Shown piece by piece: positions 52,745 to 64,000 of a DNA stretch of 64,000 nucleotides (position 1 is its first letter; each line of letters opens with the position of its first letter). The position numbers and the translations under genes were made by a program. The DNA is from Halictus rubicundus (taxonomy: Eukaryota; Arthropoda; Insecta; Hymenoptera; Halictidae), in assembly GCF_050948215.1 (NCBI RefSeq), contig NW_027489043.1, positions 1 to 64,000 of the forward strand. The letters are read 5' to 3'. The notes below the pieces were generated by a model. It worked only from the letters and a program-made list of their open reading frames with translations, was not told the origin of the DNA and searched no databases.

Positions 52745-54278
52745 CGATAGAGGATAGGATAGGATAGAGGATACGATATAGGATTTAATAGGATAGAGGA
52801 TAGGATACGATAGAGGATAGGATAGGATAGTATAGAGGATACGATATAGGATAGGATAGGATAGAGGATAGGATAGGATAGAGGATGGGATAGGATAGAA
52901 GATAACATAGGATAGAGGATAGGATAGGATAGAGGATAGGATAGGATAGAGGATAGGATACGATAGAGGATAGGATAGGATAGAGGATATGATACGATAG
53001 AGGATAGGATAGGATAGAGGATACGATATAGGATTTAATAGGATAGAGTATAGGATACGATAGAGGATATGATATGATAGAGGATAGGATAGGATAGAGG
53101 ATAGGATAGGATTGAGGATAGGATAGGATAGAGGATAGGATAGGATAGAGGATAGGATAGGATAGAGGATAGGATAGGATAGAGGATAGGATAGGATGGA
53201 GAATAGGATAGGATAGAGGATAGGATAGGATAGACGATAGGATAGGATAGAGGATAGGATACGATAGAGGATAGGATAGGATAGAGGATACGATATAGGA
53301 TTTAATAGGATAGAGGATAGGATACGATAGAGGATAGGATAGGATAGAGGATAGGATACGATAGAGGATAGGATAGGATAGAGGATAGGATAGGATAGAG
53401 GATAGGATAGGATAGAGGATAGGATAGGATAGAGGATAGGATAGGATAGAGGATAGGATAGGATGGAGAATAGGATAGGATAGAGGATAGGATAGGATAG
53501 ACGATAGGATAGGATAGAGGATAGGATACGATAGAGGATAGGATAGGATAGAGGATACGATATAGGATTTAATAGGATAGAGGATAGGATACGATAGAGG
53601 ATAGGATAGGATAGAGGATAGGATACGATAGAGGATAGGATAGGATAGAGGATAGGATAGGATAGAGGATAGGATAGGATAGAGGATAGGATAGGATAGG
53701 ATAGGATAGAGGATAGGATAGGATAGAGGATAGGATACGATAGAGGATAGGATAGGATAGAGGATACGATATAGGATTTAATAGGATAGAGGATAGGATA
53801 GGATAGAGGATGGGATAGGATAGAGGATAATATAGGATAGAGGATAGGATAGGATAGAGGATAGGATAGGATAGAGGATAGGATAGGATAGAGGATAGGA
53901 TAGGATAGAGGATAGGATAGGATAGAGGATAGGATAGGATAGAGGATAGGATAGGATAGAGGATAGGATAGGATAGAGGATAGGATAGGATAGAGGATAG
54001 GATAGGATAGAGGATAGGATAGAGGATAGGATAGGATAGAGGATAGGATAGGATAGAGGATAGGATAGGATAGAGGATAGGATACGATAGAGGATACGAT
54101 AGGATAGAGGATAGGATAGGATAGAGGATAGGATAGGATAGAGGATAATATAGGATAGAGGATAGGATAGGATAGAGGATAATATAGGATAGAGGATAGG
54201 ATAGGATAGAGGATAGGATAGGATAGAGGATAGGATAGGATAGAGGATAGGATACGATAGAGGATAGGATAGGATAGA

Positions 54279-55150
54279 GGATCCGATATAGGATTTAATA
54301 GGATAGAGGATAGGATACGATAAAGGATAGGATAGCATAGAGGATAGGATAGGATAGAGGATAGGATATAGGATTGGATAGGATAGCGGATAGGATACGA
54401 TAGAGGATAGGATAGGATAGAGGATAGGATAGGATAGAGGATAGGATAGGATAGAGGATAGGATAGGATAGAGGATGGGATAGGATAGAGGATAATATAG
54501 GATAGAGGATAGGATAGGATAGAGGATAGGATAGGATAGAGGATAGGATAGGATAGAGGATAGGATACGATAGAGGATAAGGATAGGATAGAGGATAGGA
54601 TAGGATAGAGGATAGGATAGGATAGAGGATAGGATAGGATAGAGGATAGGATAGGATAGAGGATAGGATAGGATAGAGGATAGGATAGGATAGAGGATAG
54701 GATACGATAGAGGATAGGATAGGATAGAGGATACGATATAGGATTTAATAGGATAGAGGATAGGATACGATAGAGGATAGGATAGGATAGGATAGAGGAT
54801 ACGATATAGAATAGGATAGGATAGAGGATAGGATAGGATAGAGGATGGGATAGGATAGAGGATAATATAGGATAGAGGATAGGATAGGATAGAGGATAGG
54901 ATAGGATAGAGGATAGGATACGATAGAGGATAGGATAGGATAGAGGATATGATACGATAGAGGATAGGATAGGATAGAGGATACGATATAGGATTTAATA
55001 GGATAGAGTATAGGATACGATAGAGGATATGATATGATAGAGGATAGGATAGGATAGAGGATAGGATAGGATTGAGGATAGGATAGGATAGAGGATAGGA
55101 TAGGATAGAGGATAGGATAGGATAGAGGATAGGATAGGATGGAGAATAGG
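54279..55150. repeat. Element-free paralogue of the insertion locus
   Basis: The left flank of the retrotransposon (43,561-43,969, starting at the rare GGATCCGATA marker) matches from 54,279 with offset 10,718, then 10,735 after one 17-bp monomer. The right flank (52,728 to about 53,190) matches from 54,688 with a constant offset of 1,960. Shared markers include the GAGGATGGGATAGG block (52,881 and 54,841), TATGATACGATAG and GGATAGAGTATAGG (53,041 and 55,001). The two matches overlap by 17 bp. This segment therefore shows the locus as it was before insertion, apart from small substitutions. Confidence 0.75.
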
Positions 55151-55199
55151 ATAGGATAGAGGATAGGATAGGATAGAGGATAGGATAGGATAGAGGATA

Positions 55200-58100
55200 G
55201 GATACGATAGAGGATAGGATAGGATAGAGGATAGGATACGATTGAGGATAGGATAGGATAGAGGATAGGATACGATAGAGGATAGGATAGGATAGAGGAT
55301 AGGATAGGATAGAGGATAGGATAGGATAGAGGATAGGATAGGATAGAGGATAGGATAGGATAGATGATAGGATAGGATAGAGAAAAGGATAGGATAGAGG
55401 ATAGGATAGGACAGAGGATAGGATAGGATAGAGGATAGGATACGATAGAGGATAGGATAGGATAGAGGATACGATATAGGATTTAATAGGATAGATGATA
55501 GGATACGATAGAGGATAGGATAGGATAGAGGATAGGATAGGATAGAGGATAGGATAGGATAGAGGATAGGATAGGATAGAGGATAGGATAGGATAGAGGA
55601 TAGGATAGGATAGAGGATAGGATAGGATAGAGGATAGGATAGGATAGAGGATAGGATAGGATAGGATAGAGGATAGGATAGGATAGAGGATAGGATAGGA
55701 TAGAGGATTGGATAGGATAGAGGATAGGATAGGATAGAGGATAGGATAGGATAGAGGATAGGATAGAGGATAGAGGATAGGATAGGATAGGATAGAGGAT
55801 AGGATAGGATAGAGGATAGGATATGATAGAGGATAGGATAGGATAGAGGATAGGATACGATAGAGGATAGGATAGGATAGAGGATACGATATAGGATTTA
55901 ATCGGATAGAGGATAGGATACGATAGAGGATAGGATAGGATAGAGGATAGGATAGGATAGAGGATAGGATAGGATAGAGGATAGGATACGATAGAGGATA
56001 TGGATAGTATAGAGGATAGGATAGGATAGAGGATAGGATAGGATAGAGGATAGGATATGATAGAGGATAGGATAGGATAGAGGATAGGATACGATAGAGG
56101 ATAGGATAGGATAGAGGATACGATATAGGATTTAATCGGATAGAGGATAGGATACGATAGAGGATAGGATAGGATAGAGGATAGGATAGGATAGAGGATA
56201 GGATAGGATAGAGGATAGGATAGGATAGATGATAGGATAGGATAGAGAAAAGGATAGGATAGAGGATAGGATAGGACAGAGGATAGGATAGGATAGAGGA
56301 TAGGATACGATAGAGGATAGGATAGGATAGAGGATACGATATAGGATTTAATAGGATAGATGATAGGATACGATAGAGGATAGGATAGGATAGAGGATAG
56401 GATAGGATAGAGGATAGGATAGGATAGAGGATAGGATAGGATAGAGGATAGGATAGGATAGAGGATAGGATAGGATAGAGGATAGGATACGATAGAGGAT
56501 AGGATAGGATAGAGGATACGATATAGGATTTAATAGGATAGAGGATAGGATACGATAGAGGATAGGATAGGATAGGATAGAGGATACGATATAGGATAGG
56601 ATAGGATCGAGGATAGGATAGGATAGAGGATGGGATAGGATAGAGGATAATATAGGATAGAGGAGAGGATAGGATAGAGGATAGGATAGGATAGAGGATA
56701 CGATATAGGATTTAATAGGATAGAGGATAGGATAGGATAGAGGATGGGATAGGATAGAGGATAATATAGGATAGAGGATAGGATAGGATAGAGGATAGGA
56801 TAGGATAGAGGATAGGATAGGATAGAGGATAGGATAGGATAGAGGATAGGATAGGATAGAGGATAGGATAGGATAGAGGATAGGATAGGATAGAGGATAG
56901 GATAGGATAGAGGATAGGATAGGATAGAGGATAGGATAGGATAGAGGATAGGATAGGATAGAGGATAGGATAGGATAGAGGATAGGATAGGATAGAGGAT
57001 AGGATAGGATAGAGGATAGGATAGGATAGAGGATAGGATAGAGGATAGGATAGGATAGAGGATAGGATAGGATAGAGGATAGGATAGGATAGAGGATAGG
57101 ATACGATAGAGGATACGATAGGATAGAGGATAGGATAGGATAGAGGATAGGATAGGATAGAGGATAATATAGGATAGAGGATAGGATAGGATAGAGGATA
57201 ATATAGGATAGAGGATAGGATAGGATAGAGGATAGGATAGGATAGAGGATAGGATAGGATAGAGGATAGGATAGGATAGAGGATAGGATACGATAGAGGA
57301 TAGGATAGGATAGAGGATACGATATAGGATTTAATAGGATAGAGGATAGGATACGATAGAGGATAGGATAGGATAGGATAGAGGATACGATATAGGATAG
57401 GATAGGATAGAGGATAGGATAGGATAGAGGATGGGATAGGATAGAGGATAATATAGGATAGAGGATAGGATAGGATAGAGGATAGGATAGGATAGAGGAT
57501 AGGATACGATAGAGGATAGGATAGGATAGAGGATATGATACGATAGAGGATAGGATAGGATAGAGGATACGATATAGGATTTAATAGGATAGAGTATAGG
57601 ATACGATAGAGGATATGATATGATAGAGGATAGGATAGGATAGAGGATAGGATAGGATTGAGGATAGGATAGGATAGAGGATAGGATAGGATAGAGGATA
57701 GGATAGGATAGAGGATAGGATAGGATAGAGGATAGGATAGGATGGAGAATAGGATAGGATAGAGGATAGGATAGGATAGACGATAGGATAGGATAGAGGA
57801 TAGGATACGATAGAGGATAGGATAGGATAGAGGATACGATATAGGATTTAATAGGATAGAGGATAGGATACGATAGAGGATAGGATAGGATAGAGGATAG
57901 GATACGATAGAGGATAGGATAGGATAGAGGATAGGATAGGATAGAGGATAGGATAGGATAGAGGATAGGATAGGATAGAGGATAGGATAGGATAGAGGAT
58001 AGGATAGGATAGAGGATAGGATAGGATGGAGAATAGGATAGGATAGAGGATAGGATAGGATAGACGATAGGATAGGATAGAGGATAGGATACGATAGAGG

Positions 58101-61100
58101 ATAGGATAGGATAGAGGATACGATATAGGATTTAATAGGATAGAGGATAGGATACGATAGAGGATAGGATAGGATAGAGGATAGGATACGATAGAGGATA
58201 GGATAGGATAGAGGATAGGATAGGATAGAGGATAGGATAGGATAGAGGATAGGATAGGATAGAGGATAGGATAGGATAGGATAGGATAGAGGATAGGATA
58301 GGATAGAGGATAGGATACGATAGAGGATAGGATAGGATAGAGGATACGATATAGGATTTAATAGGATAGAGGATAGGATAGGATAGAGGATAGGATAGGA
58401 TAGAGGATAGGATAGGATAGAGGATAGGATAGGATAGAGGATGGGATAGGATAGAGGATAATATAGGATAGAGGATAGGATAGGATAGAGGATAGGATAG
58501 GATAGAGGATAGGATAGGATAGAGGATAGGATACGATAGAGGATAAGGATAGGATAGAGGATAGGATAGGATAGAGGATAGGATAGGATAGAGGATAGGA
58601 TAGGATAGAGGATAGGATAGGATAGAGGATAGGATACGATAGAGGATAGGATAGGATAGAGGATACGATATAGGATTTAATAGGATAGAGGATAGGATAC
58701 GATAGAGGATAGGATAGGATAGGATAGAGGATACGATATAGAATAGGATAGGATAGAGGATAGGATAGGATAGAGGATGGGATAGGATAGAGGATAATAT
58801 AGGATAGAGGATAGGATAGGATAGAGGATAGGATAGGATAGAGGATAGGATACGATAGAGGATAGGATAGGATAGAGGATATGATACGATAGAGGATAGG
58901 ATAGGATAGAGGATACGATATAGGATTTAATAGGATAGAGTATAGGATACGATAGAGGATATGATATGATAGAGGATAGGATAGGATAGAGGATAGGATA
59001 GGATTGAGGATAGGATAGGATAGAGGATAGGATAGGATAGAGGATAGGATAGGATAGAGGATAGGATAGGATAGAGGATAGGATAGGATGGAGAATAGGA
59101 TAGGATAGAGGATAGGATAGGATAGAGGATAGGATAGGATAGAGGATAGGATACGATAGAGGATAGGATAGGATAGAGGATAGGATACGATTGAGGATAG
59201 GATAGGATAGAGGATAGGATACGATAGAGGATAGGATAGGATAGAGGATAGGATAGGATAGAGGATAGGATAGGATAGAGGATAGGATAGGATAGAGGAT
59301 AGGATAGGATAGATGATAGGATAGGATAGAGAAAAGGATAGGATAGAGGATAGGATAGGACAGAGGATAGGATAGGATAGAGGATAGGATACGATAGAGG
59401 ATAGGATAGGATAGAGGATACGATATAGGATTTAATAGGATAGATGATAGGATACGATAGAGGATAGGATAGGATAGAGGATAGGATACGATAGAGGATA
59501 GGATAGGATAGAGGATAGGATAGGATAGAGGATAGGATAGGATAGAGGATAGGATAGGATAGAGGATAGGATAGGATAGAGGATAGGATAGGATAGAGGA
59601 TAGGATAGGATAGAGGATAGGATAGGATAGAGGATAGGATAGGATAGGATAGAGGATAGGATAGGATAGAGGATAGGATAGGATAGAGGATAGGATAGGA
59701 TAGAGGATAGGATAGGATAGAGGATAGGATAGGATAGAGGATAGGATAGGATAGAGGATAGGATAGGATAGGATAGAGGATAGGATACGATAGAGGATAG
59801 GATAGGATAGAGGATACGATATAGGATTTAATAGGATAGAGGATAGGATACGATAGAGGATAGGATAGGATAGGATAGAGGATACGATATAGAATAGGAT
59901 AGGATAGAGGATAGGATAGGATAGAGGATGGGATAGGATAGAGGATAATATAGGATAGAGGATAGGATAGGATAGAGGATAGGATAGGATAGAGGATAGG
60001 ATACGATAGAGGATAGGATAGGATAGAGGATATGATACGATAGAGGATAGGATAGGATAGAGGATACGATATAGGATTTAATAGGATAGAGTATAGGATA
60101 CGATAGAGGATATGATATGATAGAGGATAGGATAGGATAGAGGATAGGATAGGATTGAGGATAGGATAGGATAGAGGATAGGATAGGATAGAGGATAGGA
60201 TAGGATAGAGGATAGGATAGGATAGAGGATAGGATAGGATGGAGAATAGGATAGGATAGAGGATAGGATAGGATAGAGGATAGGATAGGATAGAGGATAG
60301 GATACGATAGAGGATAGGATAGGATAGAGGATAGGATACGATTGAGGATAGGATAGGATAGAGGATAGGATACGATAGAGGATAGGATAGGATAGAGGAT
60401 AGGATAGGATAGAGGATAGGATAGGATAGAGGATAGGATAGGATAGAGGATAGGATAGGATAGATGATAGGATAGGATAGAGAAAAGGATAGGATAGAGG
60501 ATAGGATAGGACAGAGGATAGGATAGGATAGAGGATAGGATAAGATAGAGGATAGAATAGGATAGAGGATACGATATAGGATTTAATAGGATAGATGATA
60601 GGATACGATAGAGGATAGGATAGGATAGAGGATAGGATAGGATAGAGGATAGGATAGGATAGAGGATAGGATAGGATAGAGGATAGGATAGGATAGAGGA
60701 TAGGATAGGATAGAGGATAGGATAGGATAGAGGATAGGATAGGATAGAGGATAGGATAGGATAGAGGATAGGATAGGATAGAGGATAGGATAGGATAGAG
60801 GATAGGATAGGATAGGATAGAGGATAGGATAGGATAGAGGATAGGATAGGATAGAGGATAGGATAGGATAGAGGATAGGATAGGATAGAGGATAGGATAG
60901 GATAGAGGATAGGATAGGATAGAGGATAGGATAGGATAGGATAGAGGGTAGGATAGGATAGAGGATAGGATATGATAGAGGATAGGATAGGATAGAGGAT
61001 AGGATACGATAGAGGATAGGATAGGATAGAGGATACGATATAGGATTTAATCGGATAGAGGATAGGATACGATAGAGGATAGGATAGGATAGAGGATAGG

Positions 61101-61650
61101 ATAGGATAGAGGATAGGATAGGATAGAGGATAGGATACGATAGAGGATAAGGATAGGATAGAGGATAGGATAGGATAGAGGATAGGATAGGATAGAGGAT
61201 AGGATATGATAGAGGATAGGATAGGATAGAGGATAGGATACGATAGAGGATAGGATAGGATAGAGGATACGATATAGGATTTAATCGGATAGAGGATAGG
61301 ATACGATAGAGGATAGGATAGGATAGAGGATAGGATAGGATAGAGGATAGGATAGGATAGAGGATAGGATAGGATAGATGATAGGATAGGATAGAGAAAA
61401 GGATAGGATAGAGGATAGGATAGGACAGAGGATAGGATAGGATAGAGGATAGGATACGATAGAGGATAGGATAGGATAGAGGATACGATATAGGATTTAA
61501 TAGGATAGATGATAGGATACGATAGAGGATAGGATAGGATAGAGGATAGGATAGGATAGAGGATAGGATAGGATAGAGGATAGGATAGGATAGAGGATAG
61601 GATAGGATAGAGGATAGGATAGGATAGAGGATAGGATAGGATAGAGGATA
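55200..61650. repeat. Higher-order duplication at an offset of 5,149 bp
   Basis: The private variant TTTAATCGG (C instead of A) occurs at about 55,900 and 56,135 and again at about 61,050 and 61,284; both pairs are offset by 5,149 bp. Surrounding variants (GATAGATGATAGG, AGAGAAAAGG, GGACAGAGG) occur in the same order after each. Boundaries are approximate. Confidence 0.7.
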
Positions 61651-64000
61651 GGATAGGATAGAGGATAGGATAGGATAGAGGATAGGATAGGATAGAGGAT
61701 AGGATAGGATAGAGGATAGGATAGGATAGAGGATAGGATAGGATAGAGGATAGGATAGGATAGAGGATAGGATAGGATAGAGGATAGGATAGGATAGAGG
61801 ATAGGATAGGATAGAGGATAGGATAGGATAGAGGATAGGATAGGATAGAGGATAGGATAGGATAGAGGATAGGATAGGATAGAGGATAGGATAGGATAGG
61901 ATAGAGGATAGGATAGGATAGAGGATAGGATAGGATAGAGGATAGGATAGGATAGAGGATAGGATAGGATAGAGGATGGGATAGGATAGAGGATAATATA
62001 GGATAGAGGATAGGATAGGATGGAGGATAGGATACGATAGAGGATAGGATAGGATAGAGGATATGATACGATAGAGGATAGGATAGGATAGAGGATACGA
62101 TATAGGATTTCATAGGATAGAGTATAGGATACGATAGAGGATAGGATATGATAGAGGATAGGATAGGATAGAGGATAGGATAGGATTGAGGATAGGATAG
62201 GATAGGGGATAGGATAGGATAGAGGATAGGATAGGAAAGAGGATAGGATAGGATAGAGGATAGGATAGGATGGAGAATAGGATAGGATAGAGGATAGGAT
62301 AGGATAGAGGATAGGATAGGATAGAGGATAGGATACGATAGAGGATAGGATAGGATAGAGGATAGGATACGATAGAGGATAGGATAGGATAGAGGATACG
62401 ATATAGGATTTAATAGGATAGAGGATAGGATACGATAGACTATAGGATAGGATAGGATAGAGGATACGATATAGAATAGGATAGGATAGAGGATAGGATA
62501 GGATAGAGGATGGGATAGGATAGAGGATAATATAGGATAGAGGATAGGATAGGATAGAGGATAGGATAGGATAGAGGATAGGATACGATAGAGGATAGGA
62601 TAGGATAGAGGATATGATACGATAGAGGATAGGATAGGATAGAGGATACGATATAGGATTTAATAGGATAGAGTATAGGATACGATAGAGGATATGATAT
62701 GATAGAGGATAGGATAGGATAGAGGATAGGATAGGATTGAGGATAGGATAGGATAGAGGATAGGATAGGATAGAGGATAGGATAGGATAGAGGATAGGAT
62801 AGGATAGAGGATAGGATAGGATGGAGAATAGGATAGGATAGAGGATAGGATAGGATAGAGGATAGGATAGGATAGAGGATAGGATACGATAGAGGATAGG
62901 ATAGGATAGAGGATAGGATACGATTGAGGATAGGATAGGATAGAGGATAGGATACGATAGAGGATAGGATAGGATAGAGGATAGGATAGGATAGAGGATA
63001 GGATAGGATAGAGGATAGGATAGGATAGAGGATAGGATAGGATAGATGATAGGATAGGATAGAGAAAAGGATAGGATAGAGGATAGGATAGGACAGAGGA
63101 TAGGATAGGATAGAGGATAGGATACGATAGAGGATAGGATAGGATAGAGGATACGATATAGGATTTAATAGGATAGATGATAGGATACGATAGAGGATAG
63201 GATAGGATAGAGGATAGGATAGGATAGAGGATAGGATACGATAGAGGATAGGATAGGATAGAGGATAGGATAGGATAGAGGATAGGATAGGATAGAGGAT
63301 AGGATAAGATAGAGGATAGGATAGGATAGAGGATAGGATAGGATAGAGGATAGGATAGGATAGAGGATAGGATAGGATAGAGGATAGGATAGGATAGGAT
63401 AGAGGATAGGATAGGATAGAGGATAGGATAGGATAGAGGATAGGATAGGATAGAGGATAGGATAGGATAGAGGATAGGATAGGATAGAGGATAGGATAGG
63501 ATAGAGGATAGGATAGGATAGGATAGAGGATAGGATACGATAGAGGATAGGATAGGATAGAGGATACGATATAGGATTTAATAGGATAGAGGATAGGATA
63601 CGATAGAGGATAGGATAGGATAGGATAGAGGATACGATATAGAATAGGATAGGATAGAGGATAGGATAGGATAGAGGATGGGATAGGATAGAGGATAATA
63701 TAGGATAGAGGATAGGATAGGATAGAGGATAGGATAGGATAGAGGATAGGATACGATAGAGGATAGGATAGGATAGAGGATATGATACGATAGAGGATAG
63801 GATAGGATAGAGGATACGATATAGGATTTAATAGGATAGAGTATAGGATACGATAGAGGATATGATATGATAGAGGATAGGATAGGATAGAGGATAGGAT
63901 AGGATTGAGGATAGGATAGGATAGAGGATAGGATAGGATAGAGGATAGGATAGGATAGAGGATAGGATAGGATAGAGGATAGGATAGGATGGAGAATAGG
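58669..64000. repeat. Tandem block of about 3.73 kb, nearly two copies
   Basis: The CGATATAGAATAGG marker is at 58,741 and 62,474 (offset 3,733), and at 59,892 and 63,642 (offset 3,750, one 17-bp monomer more). From about 59,640-60,250 and 63,390-64,000 the sequence looks identical at offset 3,750 wherever I compared it. The same ordered marker set occurs once more near 54,809. The second copy runs off the window. Confidence 0.8.
61520..61895. repeat. Longest substitution-free monomer run of the right arm
   Basis: About 22 consecutive perfect 17-bp monomers lie between a TACGATAG variant and a unit with one extra GATAG pentamer near 61,890. Similar perfect runs occur near 56,790-57,030 and 60,610-60,800. 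They suggest ongoing homogenisation. Confidence 0.7.

Larger units (their letters stand above)
52728..64000. repeat. GATAG-family 17-bp satellite array, right arm
   Basis: The same 17-bp satellite in the same orientation continues to the end of the window. It is more regular than the 33-43 kb part of the left arm. The dominant marker is GATACGATATAGGATTTAATAGG, recurring roughly every 200-500 bp (for example near 52,769, 53,031, 53,287, 53,552, 54,730, 54,978, 57,317, 58,669, 59,814, 62,396 and 63,564). It is usually embedded in the order GGATACGATAGAGG, perfect units, marker, GGATACGATAGAGG. Other ordered variants are GAGTATAGGATACG, GATATGATATGATAG, GATTGAGG, GATGGAGAATAGG and GATAATATAGG. 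No gene is seen. The long minus-strand frames here (for example 59,828-62,113) come from the stop-free consensus. Confidence 0.97.

Noticed and set aside
1..64000. CRISPR array or bacterial repeat
   Set aside because: There are no unique spacers of constant length and no cas genes. The units are head-to-tail without spacers and the inserted element is an animal-type LINE.
1..64000. Canonical insect telomere (TTAGG)n
   Set aside because: No TTAGG run is visible; the unit is GATAG-based and only shares the word TAGG.
1..64000. Assembly artefact as the explanation of all the large duplications
   Set aside because: It cannot be excluded for individual blocks, but many copies differ by substitutions and whole-monomer indels, which argues for real duplication. 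Spanning long reads would decide.

Overview
The window is eukaryotic repeat DNA, most likely from an arthropod genome. It is one very large array of a GATAG-based satellite (about 55.2 kb in two arms), interrupted once by an apparently full-length non-LTR (LINE-type) retrotransposon of the R1 clade. R1-clade elements (R1, TRAS, SART, Waldo and relatives) are known from arthropods, and this is the only clue to the host. No host protein-coding gene, tRNA, rRNA, CRISPR or bacterial feature is visible.

Layout: positions 1-43,969 are the left satellite arm. Positions 43,970-52,727 are the retrotransposon on the + strand: a 5' UTR of about 0.94 kb; ORF1, a Gag-like protein with three zinc knuckles (44,908-46,599); ORF2, an endonuclease plus reverse transcriptase (46,605-49,898); an unusually long composite 3' UTR of about 2.8 kb; an AATAAA signal; and a 12-A tail. 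Positions 52,728-64,000 are the right satellite arm.

The satellite monomer is 17 bp, GATAGGATAGGATAGAG, that is (GATAG)n followed by AG with n mostly 3; n=2 (12 bp) and n=4 or 5 variants also occur. The + strand is nearly free of C. Every + frame is full of TAG stops, while the consensus - strand contains no stop in any frame. This explains the many long minus-strand ORFs, which encode a 17-residue periodic peptide and are not treated as genes. Marker variants (GATACGATAG, ATATAGGATTTAATAGG, ATATAGGATTGGATAGG, GATAATATAGG) recur in fixed orders. They reveal nested tandem duplications with offsets of about 0.16, 0.51, 1.21, 1.43, 1.82, 2.44, 2.76-3.02, 3.73 and 5.15 kb, whose internal length differences are often whole numbers of 17-bp monomers.

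The most informative observation concerns the insertion. Both flanks of the element align, contiguously and without the element, to 54,279-55,150 in the right arm. This element-free paralogue implies a 17-bp target site duplication (43,953-43,969 and 52,728-52,744) and a first-strand nick at CC^TA on the C-rich strand. That resembles what is known of the telomere-repeat-specific TRAS elements on CCTAA repeats. Both ORFs are uninterrupted, so the insertion may be young. The 3' UTR carries an internal A25 tract behind its own AATAAA, a pyrimidine-rich block, a short GGATAAGGTA array resembling the host satellite, and a 149-bp dimeric minisatellite, so it looks like an assembled or captured sequence. 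All coordinates and offsets were read by hand and may be off by a few bases.
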